Assembly: GCA_022494885.1 (NCBI GenBank)
Contig: JAGVSM010002639.1
Location: forward strand, 186,001-250,000
Length of the DNA: 64,000 bases
From: Micrasema longulum
Lineage: Eukaryota > Arthropoda > Insecta > Trichoptera > Brachycentridae
Direction of reading: 5' to 3'
Position 1 is the stretch's first letter. Each line of letters starts with the position of its first letter. The notes below the pieces were generated by a model that was given only the letters and a program-made list of their open reading frames with translations, made no database searches and was not told the DNA's origin. Positions 9,997 to 20,284 of this stretch are shown piece after piece. Position numbers and translations under genes: made by a program.

Positions 9997-12211
9997 CTTA
10001 AATTTGTCAATGCAAAAAAAAAATTAGTATAGATGAATCAGCACAAAGTAATAAAGTCTAAATTAAGTTTTTTCTTACTCTATCATCTAACTGTTCTAAT
10101 AAATATGCTATTGTACTCTGTATTTTTGGAACTGTCAAGTGCTCGATAACCATAGCCTTTCTGGAATGAATCCAAACATTATGATGTCATTAATAATAAT
10201 ATATTTAATTTGTTTAGTTTTTTTGGTAACATAACAAGGAAAATCTGTGTGATAAATTCATTCATCACTGCAATTTTTTTTTGGCCTATTGTAATGCAAA
10301 TCAATCATTATGAAAAATAAGTGCATGTTTGTTGAAGTACATAGATTTTTTTATACCTCATCGTCGACACTCTCGCTGCGTATAAGGAGGAGATTATATT
10401 TTTTAAGGTTGCTTGGTGCACCAGAATTTGCAGTGCCTTGATAAAGAGCTTTTTGGCCTCGAGCAGCTGATGGCCCCCAGTGGCCAGGCCAGCAAGAGGC
10501 CACACTTTAGGACCCACGTTTAGCTGGATCTCATAAACTGTAGCAGATGCGAGAATACGGTCAACAGCAGATGTCACTTTAATTTCCGCTTCCTGCAAAA
10601 ATAAATATAAACTTGAGCCTCAGTTTCACTGCCAAAAGATATAATTTGTAAATTATAATAAATTTGTATGATACAATACTTTTAAAAAAAGATTCACAAA
10701 TCTAATAACACTTCTAGATTGTTTAAATAATGAATCATAAAGAATAATAAGCCATATGAATGTGGACAGGTGTCTTAAAATATACATATATTTTTGTGGT
10801 TAAATTTTTTGGAAAATGGAGAAAATATGCATTCTCAAATGGTTGCAGAATGGCGAATGTTACACAGTGCACAAAGTCACTTTCACCAGCCAATTAATGT
10901 TTATAAGTTATTCCAGAAAATGTCTGGACTTCCATATTCGTTTGACTTCTTCTGTTGAGATCACTTCTGGAATCAATAAATACGTTATTCTGTTCTTAAC
11001 CGCATCTCATATTTGTCAACTATTGCGTTGCCTTTAACAATTTGAAATAAAGATACATGCGGCAAATCTCAATACATGTGCAAATATTGGCGTCAGAAAA
11101 AAATATACATATTTTTTTAATTAGAATTTTTGTGTAAATTCTTTTTACTAAAACTTTGAAGAAATACCTCTTTTGAGACACTTGCCGCAAAAAAAATATT
11201 CCGTGTGCTTTAAAATATGACTTTGATAAGCAAATTTATGATTCAATGAATCTAATAAATTAAATTGTGTTTATGAGTAAAACTATTTGTTTTGCTTATC
11301 ACACCATTATTATCATCATATCCCTATTCGCACCCGATCTTGGTCATAGATTACACGGAGGTAAGGTGGTCAGTATTACGCATCCGGTGCCAGTTCAGCG
11401 ACAGTGAAATATTGTAGTGTAAAACACCTTTAAAATAAATATTCTTTCTCGGCCTCATCAGAAATCGGACAAGTGACCTCAAGCATGGTAGCCAAACGCG
11501 CCAACTACAACGGACTTACCTCCACCAATTTCCTATTTCAGGATTGTTACTCGAGAGAAGAATAGAGTCAAAAACACTCTTCTAGGAGTTTGGTTCTACT
11601 TGTATTTCATACAGAACTGTATTTTCCATTTATCCGGATGGTGACAATCACAGTTGAAGTGTAATCAAATATTTTTTCCTCAGACTTGATGGTATTTTTC
11701 TGCGTAGCGGTCGCGCTCGATCACGACGAAAGTCTACCACACGAAATGAAAACCCATAGGGCGCGTCCATGGTGCGGGCCTAACGCGGCGACGATAGCGG
11801 GCGCGTTAATTTCAAACATACGAAAACGCCACACATGGCCATAGTACGAGGCCTGTGGCGGGCGCGACAAATTAATGTTCGAGGTTATAGACTTCGCGTT
11901 TGTAACGTGTCTATTGAATTAAACTTCATTGTTTGAGATACCCGTGTACTTACATTTTCTACACATTCTTCAACGAGGGCGGCGAAGTTTCCATTGGCGT
12001 ATTTAGCAGCAGCGAGTTCTATAAAGGCCTCTCGTAATACCGCGACCACGAGGTCAGTATTGTTGATTAGATCCCTGGAATGGTCTCTCAAATGGAGATC
12101 GAACACTCGCGCTTTCCTCTTCAGTAACTTGGCAGCATTCCTAGCGTTGTTCATCCTCTGTTTCATCTCGTAAACCATGGCCATCGATGGGGCTAAATTT
12201 TCAGTCGTCAT
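8557..12211 (-). CDS. ATP6V1D-like: V-ATPase subunit D-like protein with a long Cys/Lys-rich repeat tail (4 exons)
   Basis: Joined exons 12211-11954, 10592-10357, 10160-10079 and 9996-8557 give one open frame of 671 codons plus stop. Residues 1 to about 215 follow the V-ATPase D family from end to end without large gaps: the N-terminal helix (NNARNAAKLLKRKARVFDL), the LREAFIELAAAKYANGNF stretch, PLAGLATGGHQLLEAKK, VIEHLTVPKIQSTIAYLLEQL, then EREEMFRLKK. Subunit D pairs with F as the rotor stalk that couples ATP hydrolysis in A3B3 to proton pumping. The family is usually about 250 residues, so some 450 residues are extra. The tail has Cys clusters (residues 232-282) and two repeat blocks (about 331-405 and 471-592). 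The core is diverged, and insects are known to carry extra D paralogues, some of them testis-biased; a specialised paralogue is an inference. ATG at 12211 is the natural start. Confidence 0.88.
8797..9582 (-). repeat. Coding tandem repeats of the Cys-rich tail
   Basis: Two blocks of a 27-30-codon degenerate unit, 9582-9340 (three CDTC units) and 9162-8797 (four to five SCQK units), separated by an acidic stretch. Both share a TKIR-x-x-C-Q core, so they probably grew from one ancestral unit. One unit near 8890 has lost its Cys pair (DYYQNDVPD). The tandem structure also makes the other frames of this region look open, on both strands. Confidence 0.75.
10079..10160 (-). CDS. ATP6V1D-like: Exon 3 of the V-ATPase D-like gene (small exon)
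   Basis: 82 nt, too short to stand out as an open frame. Acceptor ATTCCAG, donor GTAAGA. One base completes the split codon from exon 2 (AG|A, Arg), then 27 codons read KAMVIEHLTVPKIQSTIAYL and LEQLDDR. These align without gaps to the family's RRVNAIEHVIIPRIERTLAY-ITELDER segment. It ends in phase 0, as exon 4 requires. Splice phases and alignment agree independently. Confidence 0.88.
10357..10592 (-). CDS. ATP6V1D-like: Exon 2 of the V-ATPase D-like gene
   Basis: 236 nt. It begins in phase 0 after TTTTTGCAG and ends ATG-AG before GTATAA, leaving phase 2. It encodes EAEIKVTSAVDRILASATVY, the middle region, then PLAGLATGGHQLLEAKKLF and ALQILVHQATLKN. The last two match the LTGLARGGEQL and AVELLVELASLQ parts of subunit D. 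The donor is weaker than the others (GTATAA), but it is the only one that restores family alignment with exon 3. Confidence 0.88.
10840..10970 (+). mobile_element. Decayed foldback-family arm inside intron 1
   Basis: GCAGAATGGCGAATGTTACA, CAGTGCACAAAGTCAC, CACCAGCCAATTAATG and CTGGACTTCCATATTCG match the foldback core with many changes, so this is an old insertion. Confidence 0.6.
11302..11527 (-). mobile_element. SINE family A copy in intron 1 (diverged)
   Basis: From right to left it carries the tRNA-like head (inverse of ACCATGCTTGAGGTCACTTG), the body (inverse of GGTGGTCAGTATTACGCATC) and the tri-nucleotide end (ATTATTATCATCAT in plus view). Confidence 0.6.
11700..11880. other. GC-rich island within intron 1
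   Basis: Clearly richer in G+C and CpG than its surroundings: GCGTAGCGGTCGCGCTCGAT, GGGCGCGTCCATGGTGCGGG, GGCGACGATAGCGGGCGCGT and GTGGCGGGCGCGACAAATTA. It has no open frame of note. It could be a regulatory patch close to exon 1 or the internal part of a DNA transposon. Confidence 0.4.
11954..12211 (-). CDS. ATP6V1D-like: Exon 1 of the V-ATPase D-like gene
   Basis: 86 codons from ATG at 12211, ending in phase 0 before a perfect GTAAGT donor (11953-11948). It encodes the N-terminal coiled-coil half of subunit D: KLLKRKARVFDLHLRD is followed by LVVAVLREAFIELAAAKYANGNF. The conserved Ala-rich AxxxLAxAKxxxGxF pattern of the family is recognisable. Reading past the donor loses all family similarity, which supports the splice site. 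Confidence 0.9.
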
Positions 12212-12214
12212 TTT

Positions 12215-12590
12215 TAAATAATTTCAAAAATATTTGCCGAAAAATGCGTACCAAAACTGCACTATACAATTGCTTAAACTTTTTTACAAGAAAATTTCGA
12301 AATGTCAGATAACTTTGAATTGTGAGTGCTATGTTCTATTTGAATGATTTTTTAGGTAAAGTACCTACATTACTATGCGCATCATTTATTTTATTCATGC
12401 AATCAATTACTGTTCTCGAGAGTAATTTATGTATGGCAATTTATTGAGAAATTAATATACTTGGATTTATTAACAGAAGCAAAACTGACTTCAAAAATAT
12501 CAATAACCTTAAATTTTTCTTCTGTTCCCTAGTTCACCAGCACCTAAAGTATTCCTCTGTTATCTGTTTTTCATATTATGATGTTCAAAT
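12215..12590. promoter_or_regulatory. Upstream region of the V-ATPase D-like gene
   Basis: 5' flank on the minus strand. No TATA box at a convincing distance from ATG 12211; the start site cannot be fixed from sequence. About 80 nt upstream the minus strand reads AATTGTATAGTGCAGTTTTG, which may hold an initiator. Confidence 0.25.
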
Positions 12591-12594
12591 GAAA

Positions 12595-12780
12595 AAAATA
12601 TTGAATCAGTTCAACGTCGATTTTTAAGAAAGATAGGCTGGAGTTTGGGCTTATCCAGAGATCAATATACCTTTAATGAGTTAGAAACTAGCTTAAATAT
12701 ATATTTTCTTCAAGACCGTCGAAATAGTCGTAAATTGTTAAGTGTCCTCGGCACAAGTAACCTAAGTGAGGTCAAATTAT
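12595..12780 (+). mobile_element. Short LINE fragment
   Basis: The plus strand encodes IESVQRRFLRKIGWSLGLSR, then FNELETSLNIYFLQDRRNSR: the same RT C-terminal region as at 4920-5000, cut off on both sides. Confidence 0.6.
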
Positions 12781-12799
12781 TTTTATTTTTAATCATGGT

Positions 12800-15595
12800 T
12801 TATTATGTGTAAAAAAAAAAAAAAGTTTTCACCGGAGTTTGCTCCGTCCGTTGTCTTATTACTTCGTTCTTTATAAAGTCAAACCATTACTTACTAATAC
12901 AACAATGTAATTATTTACCATATACGCATCTAAAGCAATGACCTAAAGTTATTATCTCGACGAGTACCTATCATAAATATAAAATGGAGACGAAATCGCG
13001 GAACTGTATATTCGATTACTTTTAACCAATGCAATAAACAACATTTTGAATGAATTTAGTTTGGAATGATACAAAAGGCGAAAGCGGAGTAATTGAAGTA
13101 AAAATGTAATTATCATAATATTAATGTAAGGGAAATAGATCGAGAGGGTTATGTATATATGTATGTGCTTCTTCCTTGGGATATTAAAATACGAGTCGGT
13201 ATTATGGATAAAGATTTGAAGTTTCGGCAAAACGCGGTCGGAGTGCGGCGGATTTTTCGATTGAATTTTTCGCTCTAAGCGAAATGTATTTTTTTATTTA
13301 CTTCTGCGCTTAGTGATTTAGTTCTTGTTTTTTTGAAGGATTTTTTTTTTGTAAATCAGTTTTCGGTGTTTTGGAAGGCAACTGTTTTAAAAGAGCAATT
13401 ATATTTTTTTTTACCACCTCTAGTTATAAATTATTAAATTTACTGGAACAAATATCTGAAACAGGTGAGATTAAATGGATTGAGAAAATACCAATACGAT
13501 AGTTTTGTCATGTGGAATGAATGGATGATGTAAAAAATATTAAACAAATATCTAAATATGGACAAGAATGACCAATGACTTAGTTTTATTAGGAAAACCG
13601 AAATACCAAATCTGGTCATGTCAATCGGATGGAATGACTTCATCATCATTCTTTAGACAACTCCTGATGGTGCAAAGAAAACTTTAATCAGTGTATCAGC
13701 TATTATTTACAATATGCGTTTAGGCAAGATAATGTATACAGATGTATATACTTATGAGAGATATGGTGAGTGAAAAAACTATTTTTGGAGAATAAACATA
13801 GTACATTGTACTATTAAAATAAAAACAGTCTTTTGTTACAGACGTCAGTCCAGAGTATGAAGTGTTGCAGTAAAAAATATGCCAAATATTAAATCATTTG
13901 ATTTAAATTATTTATTGACAATTCTTGATTGAACTCCATTGTAATGATGTTATAACTTATATTTAAATCAGGATCACAAGATCAGGTCAACAAATTTCAG
14001 GTCAAAAGTTGGATATATTAGAAATTTTAGAAATAAATAGGATAAAAAATAAAAGAATTCATAAACTCACCCTTATTAGTCCCCTGAGTGGGACGCTGAA
14101 CATTGTAATAAAACAGTAAATGTTTTTCATAGACTAGAATCCTCACCTACCGTACACCGCCAACACATGTTTCAATAATTTGTCCCACTTTGTTCCATTA
14201 AAATATTACGTATTGTATCTGTTTCAACTTATTATTCAAATGTACCTACACTTAAGATAATATTCAGTTTTATACAAATTCTCCTTACACTGTATAATAC
14301 TCACCAGTCTGAAGATGCCCATTTTTTAATTTTTTTATTTATAATATACATAAGAGGTAAAACAGAGTATTAAAAAAATAAAGCATAATTACATAGCAAT
14401 GAAATACATATTAATAGTAAAAGTAGTAAACAAAAAATCCCACAAAAGCATGGCCAGGTAATGGGTATACAAGAAAATTTTAATGATTTTTTGCTCCTAT
14501 AATAAATAATGGACCGTTATAATATTTTTGTGTAACATAAGAAAGAGAAAATAGAATATTCTGTAAAAGATTGTATTGTATTTTTTTTATAGTAATTCAA
14601 AAAGGAAATAAAAAAATATAAAAAAAACATAAAAACATTCCTTATTAGTAAAGGGCAACAAAATATATTAAAGAAAAAAAAATCATGTCTATAGTTTGAA
14701 TCCAGGACAGTGCGTGTTTTTTAAGAGAAGGGAAATTTTGAAAGTTTGGAATCAATGAAATATTATCAGTAAAAAATAATTAAACATTTTTGGGCCTTTA
14801 AAATATGCATGTCTCTGTGCAAGCCTCGTTCTACAATGTGGTATTTTTAACACACGATTCCTTTGATTAGAGGGTGAAAGCGCTAATTGGTCAAACAAAT
14901 AAGTGGAGTGTACCCAGTGTTTTTAATTAATAACTTATATGTAAATATAAGTTATTACATCGTATATTAAATTAATACTTCACGTCAATCTCGCCGGGAA
15001 CCAGAATGAGACTTCAAGCAATATTTTTAAACTCGCTGACCAGTACACCACAAGGCAAACTAATCCTTATTCGATTCCTTTTTTCAGAATTTCAACCTGA
15101 GAGTAGATAGTGTGTAGAAAATAGTCATACAAGGTTTTAGCTTTATTCCATAAATAGAACCATATTCTACATTTCGCCCAGACATGGTACGAAAATTGTA
15201 GAATTTGGGAATGTATCTTAAGATTGATGGATGTGGTGTTCTATTCTCTCTGCTGCCACTCATTTGTCACAAGAGGTAGTATCTTACATGGTAAGAACAA
15301 TAAGGCTAATAAATGATAACAGGACACAAGATGGCGTGATCTTTTCAAATAAAGAAGAAGGCCGGTTGGTTTTAATGTCTATCAATAGTCTGGCATCTTC
15401 AAAATGGGCTTTCTGTGGTGTCCTCTTTATCAAATAAAAATAGAGAAGTTTGACAATTAAGTTATCTTCCCATTCCCAACACTACTCAGATATAGATAGC
15501 CAGGAACCAATATATCTTGTATTAACTAAGCAATTTCAATAATATTTTAAATCGCATAGCAATAACGTTATTTTTTGAATCTCCTGGCAGTCACA
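12800..15595. other. Long stretch without a recognisable gene
   Basis: AT-rich. The small frames at 12952-13230, 13440-13649 and 15231-15437 show no family features. The A/T runs and a TTTTTTATTTATAATATACA motif near 14325-14345 look like old LINE tails. Confidence 0.35.
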
Positions 15596-15599
15596 ATTA

Positions 15600-16050
15600 T
15601 TATTACAATTCACCAATACCTAGACTACACCGGCCAGTGGCTAGGTAACGAGTATGGTGAAGTTGATATATTTTGTCTGTCTTTATATAAATATAGGTTA
15701 AGTATTCAAAAGGTTATAAATTAATTTGTGTAAAATTTCTTAATATTGTTCTTTATTTACTATTTTTTTTCCTCATCTCTTTAATAATGTATAAACTTAT
15801 ATGTATGTATATGTATGCGTGTATGTTTTCATATGTAAATTTGTTAAATATTTTTCTATGTACCATATACCTATATTGGTACATTTCCTGATTTTTACTT
15901 ATTATTGTATCTTTTAGCTTTTCTTATGTTATCTTTAATTTTAACTAAATTTACATACTTATGTTTCACTGCTGCACTTGAATGTAATTTCTTAACTATG
16001 TTAAAGCCCGTAGGGCGTGTAAATTAATAAATAAAATAAAATAAATAAAT
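15600..16050 (+). mobile_element. LINE 3' end (last codons, 3' UTR, tail)
   Basis: ATTCACCAATACCTAGACTA encodes the SPIPRL motif that closes Jockey-type ORF2 (compare 51990). The 3' UTR ends AAGCCCGTAGGGCGTGTAAA, a short hairpin-like GCCCGTAGGGC motif, followed by a TAAATAAAATAAA tail. Confidence 0.6.
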
Positions 16051-16059
16051 GATAATACT

Positions 16060-16112
16060 AAATTTTATTAAAATAAAATGGCTAGATAGTGCAGAGCCAA
16101 TTCTACAATATA
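16060..16112 (-). mobile_element. LINE 3'-end fragment
   Basis: AAAATGGCTAGATAGTGCAG and AGCCAATTCTAC match the 3' end of the element at 2808-3402. Confidence 0.5.
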
Positions 16113-16114
16113 AA

Positions 16115-16600
16115 AAAGATCATATTTAAATTTATTGCATCACAGAGGGGAAACATGTTTGAGAAGAGAATATGGAACTCTGTCGGGCTCGTGGTGTAAT
16201 GGTCAGCGCATTTGCCTACCAAGCGAGAGGTCTCGGGTTCGATTCCCTACATGGTTGACATGAAATATCGATTTAAAAGGGTGTTTTCACACCAGAACAT
16301 TTCATAATCCCTGGACTGGTAGCTGAAGCGCAAGACTGATCATCTTACCTTCGTGTAAAAAAATGATCAAGATACGCTGCGATTGATGTATCAATGCAGT
16401 GCCCTATGCACCATTTAGTGAGGAAAGAGAATGATGATGATGATATGGAGGTCTAGGCATTAACAGGTCTTATGACCTGTCATTAGCTGGTTTAAATGGC
16501 CATTTTATGCTCTGCGTAACATTCACCATTCTTCCCATGTGTAAACATCCGCGTTCCTCAACTTTTCCATCTGTTGATTGATTTCTCTGAGCAAACGTCG
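16115..16600 (-). mobile_element. Foldback-family left arm interrupted by a SINE
   Basis: The arm runs from ATTTAAATTTATTGCATCAC through ACAGAGGGGAAACATGTTTG to AATATGGA. It is broken by the SINE at 16177-16442, then resumes with GAGGTCTAGGCATTAACAGG, GACCTGTCATTAGCTGGTTT and AACATTCACCATTCTTCCCA. Confidence 0.7.
16177..16442 (+). mobile_element. SINE family A copy with a target duplication
   Basis: tRNA-Gly-like head (GGGCTCGTGGTGTAATGGTC), the shared body and a GATGATGATG end. ATATGGA occurs at 16170-16176 and again at 16443-16449, a 7-bp target-site duplication inside a foldback arm. It is therefore younger than the foldback copy. Confidence 0.75.
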
Positions 16601-16990
16601 TCCGTGTTTTTGTAATGAAATAATTCAAACAAAACACTGTATCTTTGCATACAGATCTCGCTTCCTTTACATTCATACATCTTCTCATGTATGCGCGCCG
16701 ATTATTCCTACTTTTGACATGTCCATCTTCAAGTATTTGTTGGATTTGGTCATGCCATGTCTTTCTCGGTCTTCCTCTATTTCTGCATCCATCCATTCAT
16801 TCGCATCGTGAATATTCTTAGCCGTTCTTTCGCTGTCCATTCGTTCTACGTGTCCAAACCAGCGCAGAGCTCCTTTCTTGATTTTGTCGAAAATGCTTGT
16901 CTCAGCCTTACAAATTCAAATTACAGGAAAACCTCGTACGAGCATTCTGCTAGGATCTACTCTTGTAGCCGCATGACCAGAAATGCGTCA
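16500..16990 (-). mobile_element. RTE-like LINE C-terminal fragment
   Basis: On the minus strand, MDGCRNRGRPRKTWHDQIQQ is followed by ILEDGHVKSRNNRRAYMRRC and MNVKEARSVCKD, a Lys/Arg-rich C-terminal region of RTE-type pol proteins (GRPRKTWxDxI). RWFGHVERMDSERTAKNI lies just upstream at about 16870-16815 in a shifted frame. The first part of this range overlaps the foldback arm. Confidence 0.55.
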
Positions 16991-17099
16991 ATGACTCTTT
17001 TAAAAAAAATGTCTAATGTCCAGTACCTTCATGGATTGGAACAATGTCTCAGATGGGAAAATGGAGGGACATCGAAGCATCACTCTAAGTATTAATTTT

Positions 17100-18320
17100 T
17101 GAATGTTTATTAGGGTTGACGGTGGCGGAATTAAGGAAAAGTGATGGGTAAAGGATTTCATAATATTTATCTTTGTTTGCTAAAGAGTTTTTAATCTGCC
17201 GGCGGAGAATTTATGTCAAAATATAAAAACTACCTCTGAAGTTTAAAGATAAAGTGGAGTGGAATTTATGTAAGCGGGAGTATTCCCTTGGGTCGTACTC
17301 GGGCGGATATACAATTAAAACTAGTTTAAACTGACTGCATAACTGTAATGTAACTAAGCACTTTACTCCACTCTTATCAAGTTAACTTTTTCAGTACTGT
17401 TATTTTTTAACTCGCGTCAAACTCGCTAATTATTGTAAGGTAGGAACATAAACTTCAAAACTCCCGATCAGCGCCAGCGTTTATTTATTTATTTATTCAT
17501 TTAAAATTACAAAATTAATTTATTCATTTAAAATGACAAAATTTCATATTTTTGAACTTATTAAGGCATTTTAGGCTATGCCCGTGTCAAGCCACAATAA
17601 ATAACAACAAAAATACATAGTAAAATCAATGAGATCAAATTATAATGACATAGAATCACAATCTAGAAAAAAAGGTAAATGTATTAAATAATCAAATTCC
17701 AAAGAATACAATGCAAAAAAGATGATCAGAAATAATTTTTAAAATATAAATTATACAAATTAAGAATCACACATAATCAAATATACAAAATAGTGGTATC
17801 ATTAAAATCAACACAATAATAGTAAAATATAACTAGACTAGACGAGACATAAAATGACTAGACAATATTAAATTTCTAATGTAACCCTAACGGGTTTTTT
17901 AAAATTGTAAATAAATAAAATAAAAAAAAATAGTAGTATTAAAAAAAAAAAAAAATACAAAATAAGAGCATGATTTAAATCATCAGAAAAAGAATATATA
18001 TATATATAAAAGCATAATTGAAATGATAATTGAGTTATGTTTTCTAGAAATTCACTCAATTATAGTAAGAAATATAAGGAATAAGAGCAATAAATCATCT
18101 GCCAAATAATAGTACGTACTAAATCAAATTATACAAAAATACATTATAAGAAAAACATAAAAATTATTAATGTATATAAAAAGCAAATAAAAGTAAAAGA
18201 CTTGAAAAAAGAAAAGTTTGACTCGTTAGATAAAACAACTGCTTATTACTACCTATTTTTTAACAGTTCATCTAATTTATAAAACTAATTTTTTGCTGTA
18301 ATTCAACACGTTTCGAATTG
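17100..18320. other. AT-rich stretch without a gene
   Basis: A LINE-tail-like TTTATTTATTTATTTATTCA occurs at 17482-17501, with AAAATGACAAAATTTCATAT following. A TA dinucleotide run lies at 17996-18009. Nothing coding is recognisable. Confidence 0.35.
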
Positions 18321-18327
18321 GGCTTCC

Positions 18328-18575
18328 AGGGTCCCGATTACAATGGGAAGTTAACAGAGTTATCTTCGACTGTCTATAAAGAAAAGTCGATATTTGTGTA
18401 TGTAAATGAGTATATTTGCATGAATATTAAAAATATCTTCATTGGTCACCTATAATTGAACATGTTTAAATGAAAAAAATGTGTGCATATTGTACTTTTC
18501 ATACAGAAAACTTAACTTTACTTTTTATATCAAATTTAAGATAAATGTTAACGTCACATTGTAATCGAGGCCGTT
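18328..18575. mobile_element. MITE, family with GG(T/C)CCCGATTA ends (copy 1)
   Basis: The left end GGTCCCGATTACAATGGGAA with GTTAACAGAGTTATCTTCGA is mirrored on the right by the inverse of AACGTCACATTGTAATCGAG. The inner ACAGAAAACTTAACTTTACT also matches copy 2 at 30371. About 250 bp, non-coding. Confidence 0.5.
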
Positions 18576-18887
18576 GTGGTGCAAAAAACACTTAACAAAC
18601 TATTACAAATGAGATATAAAAATAGAGATAAAATCATTTTTAAGAAAATATATTAGTTTTATCACTAAGATAGACCGAATCTTGCCTTGGGGTAGTAATT
18701 ATAATTCAATTTTTGTCCCAGCTTTAATTTTCTTAAGTTGTATTTTATTTCAATTGATCCTGTACATATTATAATGAAATGTATTTACCATTGTTGAATG
18801 GACTAAATAAGTCCGTAAATAAATAGGAAGTGTGTCCATGGATTTACTTATGTCTAGGTATTTAAAAGAATGACGATATTTTGCCTA

Positions 18888-20048
18888 TGTTAAGACATCC
18901 ATATTTCTTCAATTCTTTCATCTGTTGACATTTATGAGGTAAAGAGCTGAAACCTTAGTTGATGTGGGTAATACAATTTTGCTGAATTATTTCACCTACT
19001 TGGCAACTCCTGAAAACACTTTTCAATTTTCATACTTCTTCTTAGACCAGATTGTTAAATCAAAAAAAAATTCAGAATGTCCAAATAAAATATACGATAT
19101 TTTGCCAGAATATATTTTTTTTATTTCAAAATATTTGTGTCAGTAATACGAGTATGTTCAAAGCTTGTAGACATAAACTGGATTTAACCCACTAATTTTT
19201 TTTTCAAAGTAAAGGAAATAAACAAAGGTAGGTAGGCAAAGATTATGATCTGTCATTGGTTGGTTTAACTGAACACTGTATATATAATTCAAACATTTGA
19301 AAAAAATAATCTTTTAAATCATTCAACCCAGTTAATCAAAGGGCCGTTGATACCTCGATTATCATATGAATCATGAATCAGGTTGTGGTCCCGTGGCCTG
19401 TGTTGCAAACTCACAAATCAGAGGTCCGAGGTTCGAACCCCACTCTACCACTTTATTCCTAATTTTTAATAGTGAGTTACTTACAACAACAACTTTGAAA
19501 ATGGCCCCCAAAATATTTGATTAAATTATAAGAACGCAAATATTGCCAGGATTCGCACCTATGTCTAAATACAAAATTTAAAAGACGCCATTTAGTTTTG
19601 AGCGAGTTTAGATTAGAGTTTCAGACGGTACGCATTGTATTAAACGTTGCTTCAGCATTAATAAGCGGGTTGCAAACTCTTTGAGCATGCCACCGTTCTC
19701 AGTTGTATGGAGTTCCAAGAACTAAAAATATGAAAATAATAATAATATTGAATCTCACCCACGTGATAAAGGTTTCAGCTCTTTTACTTCACAGAAGTCG
19801 ACAGATGGAAGAGTTGAGGAAATATGGGTGTTCAAACATGGGCAGAATGGTGAATGTTACACAGAGTGTAAAGTGGCCACTTAAATCAGCCAACGACAGG
19901 TCGTAAACCCTGTAAATGCCTAGACTTTCATATTCCCTTCTCAAAAATGTTATCCCTCTCTCTTGAAAAAAAAATTAATATGAATAACTCCCTAGGGAGG
20001 AAATCCAGCCAGTCTGCAAGCATTTGGACATACGCAAACATTGTTAAA
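18888..20048 (+). mobile_element. Foldback-family composite (both arms, with a SINE between)
   Basis: The left portion (18888-19063) has the internal motifs TTCAATTCTTTCATCTGTTG, GTAAAGAGCTGAAACCTTAG and CACCTACTTGGCAACTCCTG. A decayed core is at 19225-19265. The right arm (19750-20048) has GGGCAGAATGGTGAATGTTA through CTCCCTAGGGAGGAAATCCA to the terminus CATACGCAAACATTGTT. SINE B at 19375 lies in the middle. Confidence 0.6.
19375..19548 (+). mobile_element. SINE family B copy
   Basis: GGTTGTGGTCCCGTGGCCTG, then AGAGGTCCGAGGTTCGAACC and the shared body GTGAGTTACTTACAACA. Confidence 0.6.
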
Positions 20049-20284
20049 AATAAAAATTTATTTAAAATAAACTTAGTAATTTAAAACCTTATACGAATTT
20101 AATATAATAACAATAATTCTGAATCACCCATCATCAGGTGTGAATATAAACTAAACTAAAATTTACCAATTTGTACTTAGGTCTTGATAGGGTCGGGTGG
20201 AAAAGGCAAGGCAGTGTGAGGTAAAAAGAGGTTTGGTTTTCCTAGTTATGGAGAATATTGATGGATAATATATAATTTAATTAA

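Larger units (their letters stand above)
10593..11953 (-). other. Intron 1 of the V-ATPase D-like gene
   Basis: 1,361 bp, GTAAGT donor and a T-rich TTTTTGCAG acceptor, phase 0. It carries a GC-rich island (11700-11880), a minus-strand tRNA-derived SINE (about 11302-11527) and a decayed foldback-element fragment (10840-10970). This shows that the gene has taken insertions without losing its splice sites. Confidence 0.85.

Noticed and set aside
16470..19906. Conserved small protein ending VKWPLKxANDRS (seen at 16470-16550, 19840-19906, 45182-45240)
   Set aside because: It is the foldback core read in one frame. The similarity follows DNA identity, and some copies have broken frames.
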